DNA of 64,000 nt from Onchidella celtica (Eukaryota > Mollusca > Gastropoda > Systellommatophora > Onchidiidae): the NCBI GenBank assembly GCA_963931925.1, contig OZ007569.1, positions 25,168,662 through 25,232,661 on the forward strand. Reading direction: 5' to 3'. The position numbers and the translations under genes are program-made. The notes beneath the pieces were generated by a model. The model made no database searches, was not told the origin of the DNA, and saw nothing but the letters and a program-made list of their open reading frames with translations. This document shows positions 23,824 to 35,486 of the stretch, one piece after another. Within the stretch, counting starts at the first letter, position 1, and each line of letters opens with the position of its first letter.

Positions 23824-25177
23824 TTTCCGGCATCTGTTCATCATTAGCTGTTCCCGCATAAGTAAAACAACATTGTTCTGTGCTATTATTGTCATTGTTT
23901 GAACTTATAATAAGAATGTTAAAAACAGTATCTTAAAATGACCCGTTTATCGATTGCTTCACTACGGTAGAATTGTAAACTCATCTTACTGAATAAAGCA
24001 AGGAGGGGATAATTAATTTACTTATGAAAATTTGCCAAGTGGGAAACGGGGCTAGATAGGTTGAGAGCCGTTGCCCTAACAGGTCTTTTCGTTATTTCTA
24101 ATTTATACTGCGTGCAGAAAGGTACCCACGGCAATGGTTGACAAGGAGGCAATGTTATTATGGTGTCTCGCCGGCTAGGTAAACAACATTCAAATAATTA
24201 TGACAGGTACTTGCTGCATTGAAGAGAGGTCAGCTAAAACAGAAAAACAACGTCAAAATGACAGGGCGACAAACAGCAACAACAGCAAACTGTCGGCTAT
24301 TTTTCATATTGTTGTTGTATTATGCATCTCGGCACTCCTAGAAAATGAGGATGTTTTGTTCAATACGCTTCATTGAAACTTGCATAAAAATGCCCGTGAA
24401 AAACTAACACTTATACATTCAGAACAAAATTAGGAGTGAGAAACCACTTTCATGACAAAATCTCAAAATCGGCAAAATGTCGCATGCAACAATGTATTGT
24501 GGCAAATGCCCATTGAAACATTTGGCAGAGAGTCCTACGGTGGTGGATGCTTACAGGATAAGTGCATTAAATGGTTGGCACAGGAGGGGGGGGGGGGGGG
24601 GGTTAGTGGAAATGAATTCCTTAAATCTTAAATCTTAAAGATATTTTGTTTTTAAAAAAATAAATTAAAATTGCAATCCACCCCCACCCCTCCTCAAAAT
24701 CAATAGAAAAAATATATATTCCTTTTTATGACGAACAATTATTAATTTGGTGAACTATGACAGTGTGGCAGACATGGCATGCAGCAACTACAACAAAATG
24801 AATTTTTGTCAGACATTTTCAGCTGTCAAGGAGGAAAGCTGTAACCATTTTCCTTCACTGTCACGATTAGACCATAATCAAGGGTCCTCCTATATGTCCT
24901 TTGTCCTTCCGCGGTTTCCTGACACAATAAATAGTCAGTGTTCCCTAAGACTATAGCAATTCAAAAATTCGAAAAATATATCTATATATATATATATTAT
25001 ATATACTCAAATACATTCAAAGCCTCAACGAATGATCTTGGTTCTAGACTGCTAAGCCGAAAAACAATCGAACAACAAACTTTAAAAAAAAAAGTCACCG
25101 CCACTGGACCAGTTGTTCTAAAACAAAACCGTTGTTTTGCTTCCCCTAAAAAGTAGTCAAAACCAGTTACTACAGTT
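23824..25177. other. No gene recognised
   Basis: Contains a 16-bp-class G run near 24,588 and an (AT)n run at about 24,978-25,008. The open frame at 24,747-24,956 has no support. Confidence 0.5.
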
Positions 25178-25318
25178 TTCGGGATCAGTGACGAAGTCTC
25201 ATGTTATCAAATCCCCTCCAAAAATCCCCAAATGCCAACATGCCTGCACCGACCGGGATTCGAACCCGCTGCCTTCGGCATGAGAGGCGGGCACCTTGTC
25301 TCTAGACCACCTTGACGC
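25178..25318 (-). repeat. SINE family S, head fragment
   Basis: The reverse complement starts TGGTCTAGAGACAAGGTGCC and has a good B box, GGTTCGAATCCC. Only the head and the first part of the body remain. It abuts the 3' boundary of the cadherin copy A homology. Confidence 0.75.
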
Positions 25319-25319
25319 T

Positions 25320-25770
25320 CCAAAATGTGGTTTTGGTTTTTATGTGATCATTGATGAGAAGGGGGGAGGAGGTTTGTCTTAAAGGTGGACTTATTTCGAA
25401 GACATAGCAAAAAAGATCTTCGGCCTTAACAACACCAAATGCAGGGGAACAGCTTTAACAACCACACAGTGAAAAACATAAACATTATTCAGTATTAACA
25501 GCCACAAGCAGAAAAGATTATAATAGTCTTAATGAATGCATGATAAAAAGTCTCCTGTCTCTACGGCCAAAAGCAGAAGATAGTTTTCATTGTTTGCAAA
25601 CGAAAACACCAAAACAAAAACAAAGAAAAAGTCGATGTGTCCAAATCCAGAAAAATATCTCTGGTCTGTAATCAAATGCAACTGAAATGTTCCCAGGCTT
25701 GAAAACAAGCCAAACGTCACCATTTCAATACCACGAGTTCTTCCAAGGTTGCCAACTGGCTGTTCCAGGA
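25320..25770 (-). pseudogene. Cadherin-like copy A: 3' end and 3' flank, ancestral orientation
   Basis: Read on the minus strand, this matches the end of the coding region and the 3' flank of gene B (49,285-49,720). The last coding block (CCTGGAACAGCCAG, AACCTTGGAAGAACTC) is recognisable, followed by flank blocks such as GGAGACTTTTTATC and GGCTGTTAATACTG. Identity to B looks clearly lower than in the adjacent flipped segment. It stops abruptly at 25,770, where the sequence switches to plus-strand coding at GACAGCATACGTCAGCG. This shows that copy A was originally a minus-strand gene. Confidence 0.8.
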
Positions 25771-27489
25771 GACAGCATACGTCAGCGAATCAGCGGTTGA
25801 CGAGACCCTCTTACACACTGTCAATGTTACCGATCCCGACGGTGAGCCTGTAACCTGTAGCTTGTCATCAAATCCAACCGGGCCCTTCATCCAGAAGTAC
25901 GTGAGCATCGCTGGGCAACTTAACACGGCCGTGTATATGAGCGCCGCCCCGATCTAAACTACTCAGTTGCGAATACATACGATGTAACAGTCAATTGCAC
26001 GGACTCGGACGGTGCCTCAGATGCAGAGATTCTATATGTTTACGTCGTACAAAACCAAGTCCCTGTTATAACGAACCTGCAGAACTCGACTAGTATAACA
26101 TCGGCTACTCCCAGCAACACGGAAGTTTTCAGGGTCCTAGCTAATGACACTGAAGGTGACCAGACATTTTTCAGTCTCACCTGTGCTGTAAGTCCGATTT
26201 GCCCATTCTCCATTTACTCCACCGGCTCGGTCATGTTGACCACGTCTTTGGTGGGAACATCCACCAGTGTTTATGAGCTGGACATCTCCGTGTATGATGC
26301 ATATTCGACAAGTGGAAGACACAGACTTACAGTAGCCGTTACTGACCTTAACAAAGCCCCTCAGCTGAACAACCTTCCAGCGTTGATCCAAGTACGGGAA
26401 GACACAGCAGTAGGAACACGTTTGTTTACCGTGTCTGTTTATGACGAAGACGGCGATTCTGACCACACCTTTACCTATACAATGTCCCCAGGAGCCGGCA
26501 ACAATTTCTTCAGTCTCAATACCTCCACAGGCGAGGTCACGATTGTCAAGGCGCTCAATTATCTCTCTCAAGATAAACAGTACAATATGACAGTAGCGGC
26601 CAGCGATGGCCAATCCACCTCCACCACCAGCGATTTGACCATTGACATTGTCCAGGCCAACATTGCCCCTGTGCTTTATCAAACTAACTATTTGGTGGAG
26701 AGTGCTGAAGGTGTAGCTGGGACGTCCCTAACTGACCCCGGCTACAGCGTATACGATGCCAACCGAGACATTTTAACTTATGCTTTTGCAGGTGGAAGCA
26801 GCACCAATGGATTTCTCATCTCAAATTCTACCGGAATCGTGAGCTTCACTGTTGACTACGACATTGATGACACCACCAGAAGCACTCTCTTGACCTGGCT
26901 CATTCAGATTTCCGACCCCGAAGGACTTTCAGTGAGCGCAACATTGACAGTGTCGATTCTAGACGCCAACGACAACACTCCCCAGTTCAGTAGTAGCAGG
27001 TACTCAGCAAACACCTACAGCGATATTGCCCTAGGGACCATTTTACTTACTGTCTCTGCCTTTGATGGGGACATCACCAGTGCAAACAGAGAACTAGAGT
27101 ACTCTGTTCACAGTTCACAACTCTTCGGAATAGACAATAATGGCCAGGTGTTTGTGTTTAATAGTTTAACAAACTACAACAACACCGTCCAAACATTCAC
27201 GATCCGAGTTTCCAATCCCACCATCTCATCTTATGACTCAGCTTCGGTCAGTATTTACATCGCTACTCCGGACTCTGAAGGCTTCTTCAACAGCGCTGCT
27301 AACATTGCTCTGGTTACTCTGGCTTGCCTGGTTGGCGTTTGTCTCTTGGTCGCTGCCGCTTACGCAACGTTGCCTACAGACTGTATATGAAGAGACGTTT
27401 GACCCAGAATACGATGCAAGTAGCCCCCTATGACACAAAGGCACCCCCAATTGTCAGAGACAAATGGAGTCCTTCGTCTCAAAGATCAA
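25771..27489 (+). pseudogene. Cadherin-like copy A: coding block flipped to plus strand
   Basis: This is nearly identical to 47,564-49,262 of gene B. It encodes part of cadherin-like repeat 3, repeats 4-7, a transmembrane helix and the start of the cytoplasmic tail. Cadherin signatures include DEDGDSDHTF, ISDPEGLS and LDANDNTPQF. The membrane helix is ALVTLACLVGVCLLVAAAY. Two lesions relative to B are visible: loss of one base at about 25,953, giving an early stop, and a 5-bp insertion at about 27,366, which ends the frame just after the membrane helix. The longest open part is about 25,957-27,390. The block lacks a signal peptide in its own orientation and lies opposite to its flanking intron and 3' end. 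It is read as a broken, inverted gene fragment; expression is not expected but not excluded. Confidence 0.85.
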
Positions 27490-28492
27490 AGAGCAGTTCA
27501 TAACTCACAACAGAGATAATAACATTTAAAACAAATAAAATGAAATACATGTAAAATACAGAATTTTAAATATAGATTATGTAATAAGAATATCTATTAC
27601 CTTTTTTTTTTTTTTAATCACTCTGCTTCCGCTTTAGGAAAAAGTCCTTTGTCATTTTTGTTGGCATTGTTGATGATCCGACGCGGTAAGAGGAAGAGAC
27701 TAAGACTTCTTTTATTATCTGTTAATAATTTATTGTTTTTAATTACACAATATTTGGAATGAAAAGAACATTGTATTTGTCAGTCATAGTTTAGTCCCTC
27801 TTCCAACGTATTCACATCTAGACATTGAACTGCCTCAATAACGAAAAAAAACGTAAATGGTGGCCGGAATCGTGCCGACGTGCTGTTAAACCCAAACTCA
27901 AACTCGTCATTAACCTTCGCATATCCGAAGAAGGCATTATGCCTTCGTATCCATGATGGAATTATTTTCTGACGCGGATCCGCAGCGCATCTTGTTGTTT
28001 CTGAAGGAGGCCGGAATCTACAATTTCATCTAACAGATTTTTATCATATTTATAAAATTTATACAGACAGACATATTACACTGTACGGGCCTTTTCCCGT
28101 TAGATCTTTAATTTCACTTTCATTTGATCTCACATAATTATAAGAGTCTGAATAACTGAGAACTGAACCAATGTAAGTGAATAAAAAAACAGCCAAAGGC
28201 ACAAAGCGGCCGTTGTCGTGTCAACATGTCGTTAAACCTAAACTAAAACTCAAACTCAAACTAACCCCCGCAGAGCGCAGGTAGTAAACCTTTGCTGGGT
28301 TGACGTGCCATAAAACATAAAACCGCTGCATACAACAAACAACCAGTGTGGACAAAAAAATACATAATGACAAGGAAGATAAGAGTCGGTGACATAATAA
28401 CAGATATATCAGAATAAACACATCAAACACTCATATAATATTTATACACACAAAAACACAAATAAAAACAATGAGAATGTCATAAATTTTAC
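27490..28492 (-). pseudogene. Cadherin-like copy A: intron 1 remnant
   Basis: On the minus strand this matches intron 1 of gene B in order: the splice donor side next to the signal exon, a family A unit (28,075-28,262), a second family A tail (27,852-27,906), then the stretch homologous to B 45,400-45,480 and, at 27,510-27,590, to B 46,130-46,235. It lacks the SINE and repeat E present in B's intron. B-equivalent sequence 46,236-47,563, including the intron's 3' end and the N-terminal part of the long exon, is missing. Confidence 0.75.
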
Positions 28493-28562
28493 CTGGAACT
28501 GATGCAAAAAATGAACTCAGAAGTAAACAAATCGGGAACGATAACGTAAATAGATTTTTCAT
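28493..28562 (-). pseudogene. Cadherin-like copy A: intact signal-peptide exon
   Basis: The minus strand starts ATG at 28,562 and reads a 23-residue signal sequence of the type MKNLF...ICLLLSSFFASVP. It ends in a phase-1 donor (CCAG|GTAAAA). It differs from gene B exon 1 by only a few bases. The exon looks functional, but no correctly oriented downstream exon exists in this copy. A transcript from here would read through the remnant intron and then antisense to the flipped coding block. Confidence 0.85.
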
Positions 28563-30150
28563 GGTGAAAACGATATAATTTGTTGAAATGTCTTTTTTTC
28601 TTTCTTCCTTTCTAACAGCAAATCATCTAATTAATTCGGCACAAAGAAAGCCATTTTCTGTCATGTGCTATGCCAGCCAGTTCAATGGGCAGGTACGCAC
28701 AGTGTTTCTGTGAAAAATTCTCTCAGATAATATTACTTGTATTCAGAAATACTATACTTCACGCTCGAACAGAGCCCAAGTCTTTCTTCAGTCCCCCACA
28801 ATTTCTCTTCGTGGTCAGTCGTATTTTTTTTTTCTCCCTCTGCTTTTAAGATGATCCGGGGGGTACAGGACCTTACTCAATTCAATGCAGACCTGTTTAG
28901 AGGTGCCGCACTAAGGCAAACAACCAATGAGAAATACCGAGACTGTTATTGTGTGCCGAAGGAAATGGCTATGACTGTGTCTTTTTGTTCAGTGTTTTGC
29001 ACACACTTTTATTAAACGTTTGAGGTCATAGTATTTCCTTTATGTGTGTAATATGTGATTGGATTTGGCGAAATCGGGCTCAATGTGAAATTTTTAGACC
29101 TCTCAAGCAAATAAAAAAACAAAGTCTTTATAAGAAAATTTCAAGCCAAAGATTCTGACTGCAGAAAAATGTCTAATCTTTCGTTTTATAGGTAAATTCT
29201 TGATTTCATGAATTTGGTCTTTCGTCTTAACCCCGATTTCGCGAGATCTGCTCGCATGCTTGTGGATAGTTTGGGCCGAAAAGCAAATTGTATTATTCGA
29301 AAGATTAATCGAATATTTTTTAAAATCATTTTTCGAATATTCGACATCGTTTCGAATAGATGAACATTTCTTTCTACACCAGCTCCTACAACTCCTTAGA
29401 CGATTTCGCTCGAGAAAAGCGGAAGTATTATATTACTTGATTCCCCCTTTTCAATAATTCACATTACTCGATGACCCTCTTGGTAACTTAGCTGATATCC
29501 AGAGCAATGTGTCAAATTTCCAAACTGTCTCCTCATTATGCTTATGAAAAAAGCCAAAACAAATCAGATCTGAGTGTGGAATAATTTCAAAAACACCATG
29601 GGTCCCGATTCGAATATTCGAATGGTTGTGTCGAGTTGTGGATATTGTATTGATGGCCTCTGGACACATCGGCCCAAGTTTACGACGGTTAACATTACAA
29701 GAAGACACCCCCCCCCCCTCCAAAAAAAAAATTAGAAACAAGAACTCATGAAATTCAGAGATAGACGGTTTGATCACAGCTGTATTTTATTGTTGTTGTT
29801 GTTGTTGTTGCTGCTGTAGTTGTTGTTGTTGTTGCTGCATTTCTGCTATGTTTTAGGGACAAGATGCAGAATGATGGGCCATCCTTAAAATAAATACGTT
29901 CGAATTTGGCGATTTTACCCCAGCCCCCGCCCATGCAGGGGCACGGCCGTTAAAATGGTGAGTGTCCGCAATATCACCACAATATTCTAAAACACTCGCA
30001 AAAAAAAAAAAAAAACAACCAAAAAATAATCGCATGCGTTATTTGACTGTTTCAATAGGAACATAAATATGTTTAATTTTTATGCATGTAGAATTCAACA
30101 TTTGACTTTGCTGGAAAAACAAAAGCAAACGTTGTAATTTATTACCATGA
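28563..30150 (-). other. Copy A 5' flank, left arm of the inverted duplication
   Basis: The reverse complement matches 42,690-44,257 upstream of gene B. Matching blocks include the stretch just upstream of the ATG, the promoter-side blocks near 28,790-28,960, the Fe-like palindromic ATTCG-rich stretch at 29,290-29,360, the 29,460-29,700 stretch and the outermost block CTATTGAAACAGT. It therefore contains whatever promoter the ancestral gene had. No TATA box or other motif can be assigned with confidence. A (TTG)n run lies at about 29,790-29,837. Confidence 0.75.
29240..29460 (+). repeat. Repeat J with coding-like relic, copy 2
   Basis: Plus-strand partner of 3,230-3,440. The open frame ends RSRKAEVLYYLIPPF. 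It overlaps the left arm of the cadherin duplication. The matching part of the right arm is disrupted, so J may predate or postdate the duplication. Family unknown. Confidence 0.4.
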
Positions 30151-30395
30151 CTCAGAAGCTAATGGCATGATATCAGTTTTGACACTTTTGAAATATTAAG
30201 AAAAGTCTGTTGCTTTTCCTGTCATTTGGTGACATATGCCATGATGATTCAATTGGATTATTACATTTTCCTATTGGCGCAATTCTTTTTCTATTAATAT
30301 TATCTGATAGGCCTCATGCTCAGGAATGCAGTGAACCATCAGTTGCCTTTTTTGGCATAAGTCTGGCATAAGAATTATGTCATTGTCGTCGACCT
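30150..30395. mobile_element. Diverged relative of the TA-flanked MITE
   Basis: Shares TCATGCTCAGGAATGCA, CCTATTGGCGCA and TTATTACATTTT.CCTATT with the element at 8,928-9,190. The ends are too diverged to call a target duplication. It sits at the outer edge of the left cadherin arm. Confidence 0.6.
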
Positions 30396-30824
30396 GTGAC
30401 GCTGCGTACCCTACACCATTGCTAAGCAGGTGCAGGACCAGAGCGGTGGTTCATTTCACTACGTATGTTACCATACCCCCAGTGCAAGAATGTATTTGTT
30501 CACATACGGCAAATAACTGGCTTTGATAATCAGAGCCGATTTCTTGTCCTCTGCGTCTGAAGGGACTCGTTAATTTCTGTAGGTCACTGGCGAAATTACA
30601 TTGCATTTGGTAGTCAGACAATGTAAACATCTTGCGCTCACCTTTACTACAATAGAAAAACGGGCCAAACATTGAGGTGGTCAGTATGCTCGTTAAACAC
30701 ACTCTCTCTATGTGCGTCACCAGTATTCATCCGGTGACTTTTCAACACAAAGGTTGTTTTTCTGTGACTGGGAACAGGTGGGCAGATTATAACGTGTTAG
30801 TCCGTCACCTGGTTCCCTATAACT
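30396..30824. other. No gene recognised
   Basis: A minus-strand open frame of about 90 codons at 30,451-30,720 has no recognisable domain. Confidence 0.5.
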
Positions 30825-31050
30825 GTGGTAACTGGCTTTGACTACTTTTCAGAGGAAGCAAAACAACGGTTTTACTTTAGCACAATGGATCCAGTGACGA
30901 TGAGTTTCTGAAAGTTTCCTATTCGATTATTATTCGGCTAAGGACTCTGGAACCAAGATCATTCGACTCTGCTTTAAATGTAGTTGAGCACATATAAAAT
31001 CAATTTTTCGAATGTTTGAGTTACCACAGTCTTAAGTAACGCAGGCAACT
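30825..31050. repeat. Dispersed repeat F, copy 2
   Basis: Direct-orientation relative of 11,625-11,850. Confidence 0.6.
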
Positions 31051-31423
31051 TATCCTATCAGGAACCCGCAGATGTGCAAAGGGCACTTACACGGCATTTC
31101 ACACTTATTTTGAATGACTATCTGAAAGGGCCCATAAACCATGCAAAATTTGACTTACCCAGTTTTGGAAAAACTCTCTTCAATTAGTGCACCAAACAAT
31201 GGGGATAATTGGGGCAAAGCAAGAACAAAAAAATTGGACAGAGAAAGCAAAAAAGATTAACGAATTAACAAATAATATGTAAAATTGCGAGCAAATCAAT
31301 CTCTCTGAAGCAGCGATAGAGTACCTATGCTTGATAATGGCAATTTTTTACCTTTTGTTTATTTTCATGTACGCATTTCATCCGCTTGGCCTCAACCGCC
31401 ATACCTGTGTCAGATAGTTGAAC

Positions 31424-31590
31424 CCGGGTCACAGGATTCCGAAACGGTTCAATTCGCCAAATTCCGTCCGTCGACTTGCCCGCATTTCACTCATGTCAAT
31501 AATGCAACAATTCACACACCACCCCCCCCCCTTCATAATTGAACGAAAGAATGAAAAAGACTAGACTAGTACTACAGAGCTCTGTGAGTA
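31424..31590 (+). repeat. TIR element family G, left half
   Basis: Matches the left two-thirds of the complete element at 51,132-51,373 (TTCCGTCCGTCGACTTG, then ACAGAGCTCTGTGA). The match stops at 31,590 and resumes at 37,279. The element was therefore split by the Harbinger relic that starts at 31,594. Confidence 0.75.
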
Positions 31591-31685
31591 TTAACGTGTG
31601 AACTGAGTGGGTCCGATTTAGATTCCTCTTCGTGTCGCAACTCTTAACTGAATGGGCGTAAAATGGCAGGAAAACGAATGCTGCA

Positions 31686-32909
31686 TGTCACGAGCAGAGT
31701 TAGGGTCTTGGGGATGTTACGACTGCACGAGAGGCAGCTAACTCACACTCGGACACAACCACACAAGAAAAGTACTAAATAACTAGAGCGTATATATGTC
31801 AGGCCGGTCAGGCCATAGTTTACATAAATATTAATAACAAAACAAAAGACAATAGAGGTATATATTCAAACCAAAAACTCTAATTAATAACTTAACCAAT
31901 GATATTCATGTAACTATGGAGGTACTGCAATCAATAGTAAATAGGTATATTATACGAAACTGGATATCAATTTAAAGTGACAGTTGAGTCGCCACTGGCC
32001 AGTCGCCAGGCAAACTCTCCATAAATCATATGGGCTTAAATGTTAGGAGAGCCCAGTACGTTCAAAGCCTACAGAAGCACTCTTCGGCTTGTAGGTAATT
32101 TAAGCAGTTGCCAAAAGACTATATTTTATGCACAATCACTATTCAATTCATCAACAATGTGCTATATTATTCCAATCATACTATGGCAATAGATCTATCA
32201 TACAGGACACTCGTGGTCGAGTGCCAGCTGGGGTTTCCTTAGTCTTCCTATGAGGCTGTAGTTCTCTCTCTATCTCCGATCTCTATTATACTTGAATAAT
32301 TAAGATATATTACCATTGCTCACGCCTACTGAGAGGCGCGAACATCAAAATAGCGCAGCGTGGCTTTCAAAGGTCAGCCCACTCAGACCTTTCTTTCTAG
32401 AGCTCAGTCAGTCCGTTAGCAAGGACTTCTTAGTCTTCAGACCACACAGTTCAGGTACTGGCCAACCGGAGATACTTCACGAAACGATGCTTCTCTCGTC
32501 TGTATTCACTAAATCTGAACGTTACACGATGTTATATACTATCTAACTACCCAGCGTGCTAGTCCGCTGGCCCAATTAGTTCAGCTATCTCATAGGTCGA
32601 AACCTCCCACCATTTTAATTGTAGTAATACGTCTGCACTATTCTACCAGCCAGTTAACGTGCAAAAACTTGTCTAGTCATACTTAACAATGTCAACTGTC
32701 CCCACCTTGTTTCACCCCTACTCCATTACTTATTAATCACGAACATTAAAACCGACAAGCGTGAATCTACAGTTTAACTTTACATTTATTTACTCACCAA
32801 CTATAATTTTGCGAGGACCGTTCAAGGCCACCAGCCAATTTCTCATGGCCCTGGTAAACAACAACAACTCACTCTCTGCGTGAGTTTTAACAATATCCGA
32901 ATCATGACA
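31686..32909 (-). repeat. LTR (3' LTR in inferred sense)
   Basis: 1,224 bp, equal in length to its partner at 35,487-36,710. The only difference noticed by eye is C at 32,329 against A at 36,130. Short open frames inside both LTRs are not genes. Confidence 0.92.
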
Positions 32910-32926
32910 TATCCCCCACCCCAGTT
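32910..32926 (-). promoter_or_regulatory. Polypurine tract of the LTR element
   Basis: The minus strand reads AACTGGGGTGGGGGATA immediately before the LTR. This is the expected place and composition for plus-strand DNA priming, and it sets the element's orientation. Confidence 0.7.
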
Positions 32927-33987
32927 AAAATTTGCAATTTTAACGATATAAATGATTATCGTAAGGGGAAGGCATGAGTCGAGAAATTGCTCGAAAGGTT
33001 AACTTAACTAAGAATACTAGGTAATAATTAAGACTAGTACTAAAGTTAAAAAAAACCTACAGGACGGGTATCATTGATGGACAAAACTTCATGAAAATCT
33101 TAAGGCTCCGTCCAAAAGTATATATCTCTCTGAGGATTAAATCTTACCTCTAAATACGTAGATATTAACAATCATAACTCTAAAATTTTAGAGTACAACC
33201 CTGATCCTGTGCGAATGTCATCAGGAATGCATCCATACAATGAATAATACTCAAGAAAAGATAACTATAGTAGCATCGATGGCATTAGTGGATCTGGACT
33301 CCTGGTCTGCCATGACTTCTCGTCCTCGACCCTGGGCAACAACGTCTGGTGTGGCCAAAATACGGGTCGACGTCAGTAAAATAGCTGTTGGAACAAAGGA
33401 AAGCACAGGGGTAGGTGAAAAGTGTTCACAATGGGTGAACCATATGTGATACCATCCCTCGGTCTCTGAATGAGGTGTCAATCCCATCCAACGCCAGTAC
33501 ATATGACAGACCTAAATAGGAGAACAAAATTTCTGGTGCATCACAACTAGAAATTTCGGCATAGTTAAGCTTAATTAACACTAACAGAAGCGTCCGTAAG
33601 ATAATTTAGTCTGATGTTCTCGTTCAAATTTCATGTAGCGCTTCTCGCATTTAACACTAATCTAGATCTCAAATAACATTACAATTAAATCTTTCCAACA
33701 TCCAATCCGGTATAGATGAGATGCCACGAGGCGATAGCAGTTAATTTAATGCGCCGTTTCCGTACGCAAGCCATGCACACGTCAAGTGTCACAGTCATCT
33801 CGGTAATATAGTCATAATCGGTTCAATTCAATATCCATATCGGGTATGTTCTTAGGTAACTCATCCACTGGCCACATGGATAGTCACAATCATAATCGGT
33901 ATTACGTTAGATGGTCCACGAAACGCGGAAAACCATATTCATAATCGGTTGTATAAAAAACAACTCCACACTTCTCCAAAACTTCTT

Positions 33988-34175
33988 AAAACGCGACCAC
34001 GCAGTGTCCTCTGTTACCACTGCAAAATATCTCAAAACGCGAACACGCAGTGTCCTCTGTTACCACTGCAAAATATCTCAAAACGCGAACACGCAGTGTC
34101 CTCTGTTACCACTGCAAAATATCTCTCAAAACACGAATACGCAGTGTACTACGTTAGCACTGCCAAACATCTCTC
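33988..34175. repeat. 46-bp tandem repeat inside the LTR element, 4 copies
   Basis: Units contain CGCAGTGTCCTCTGTTACCA. Three are almost identical; the fourth (from 34,128) is shifted by 2 bp and diverged. The open frames of 104 and 125 codons across it are artefacts. Confidence 0.85.
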
Positions 34176-35465
34176 AAATAATCGAAAAATACCAATATCA
34201 TCCATCCCACGAGGCAATCTCATTATTGCTCTCCTCGGGTCGACGTCATACGCAGACGACTAAAAAAAAGTATCCTCAATATATATAATTCACATAGCTC
34301 TTATATTGATATCACCTCGACACTGATACAGACTCTTCCCCTGAGACAATTTATTGCTCCTTCGGGCGGCGGCACCAGCCGACAATAAAACCAATACTCA
34401 CTATTCATCACTACCCAAAAAAAAAGGTCACCTCCCTAAACAGTCTAATACTGTCCTCTCGGGAGCCCGTCAATTTAAAGACGAGATCGGTATAAATTAA
34501 TAATTAGCAAGAACTGGCAGTGTACTCACTGCACGGATTCCAACAATTCACTAATAGTTGTCACTTAAACAGTGTTGTCACTCTACAGCACAGGAGGGTT
34601 AATTCTTAAAAACTTTTCCCTCTCACCAAGCCAAGTTACCTCTAAAAACCGCTCAACGTTTCAAAACACGTGAATCAATGGAAGTATGAAATCAAAAAAA
34701 AAAAAAAATAAGTGTAACCAAGAAAGATAAATACTATATAACGAATATATAAAAAGGTAATACATTACAAACAAGACGCAAGAGGAACAGAACGAACGAT
34801 AAATTACAATAAGACGCTAGAGTAACAGAAAGCACGAACGACAACAGACCTGACTAACCTGAAACTATCTACAAAAAGGTAAGAAAAAGAACAGGAGAGA
34901 CGTCTTCCTAAAATACGAGGAAGATAGAACGCTAACAATCTATACGAATAACAGGTCCCTACAGAACTATTCAAGGCAAAGCGTATCTCCTATCCGTTTT
35001 AAACGCCATCTAGATCTGCTAGTCTGGCAAAAAGAGGTATGCTGAGTCTCGATCCCTTCCAACCACCCGCCTATCTAATCTAACACAAAAGAAAAAAATA
35101 ATGCCTGTCAAAAGTAGGGGAGCTGGAACGACGAACCCCTCAAACGAAGACAAATACAGATGGTTCACTTAACTGGGCAAAATGGACTGGCTCTTTCCTT
35201 TGGTCCACAGCGCTGGTCTTGTCTTTTCCTGATGCTAGCTGTCAGTCCCTCGTAGTGGTCCCAGGATCAATGACGAGAGGACATGCCAGACATGTAGGGG
35301 AGAAACAAAAACAAAAAAATCAGCAGTATACAAAACTATAAACTACAAAAATTACATAAATAACAGTGGAGTCTTAGAGTGGTAGAACTGCAGCTGTTGA
35401 CGGGGTCCTCTTCCGATGATAGTAGTGTTCTCTAGATGTCAGAAGGTGACGGGTCCTCTTCAGAT

Positions 35466-35486
35466 GACCCGGGTGTCCCCTCCAGA
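35466..35486 (-). promoter_or_regulatory. Candidate primer-binding site of the LTR element
   Basis: On the minus strand, 2 bases after the LTR end, the sequence reads TGGAGGGGACACCCGGG. TGG matches the complement of a tRNA CCA end. I cannot name the primer tRNA. Confidence 0.45.

Noticed and set aside
26137..26682. 181-codon minus-strand frame opposite cadherin copy A (also at 47,916-48,461 in copy B)
   Set aside because: Antisense shadow of conserved cadherin coding sequence; no independent signals.
33988..34175. CRISPR-like array
   Set aside because: Contiguous tandem units without spacers in an animal transposon; not a CRISPR.
33911..34288. 125- and 104-codon frames in the LTR element that might suggest gag
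   Set aside because: Created by the 46-bp tandem repeat, and on the strand opposite to the inferred element sense.
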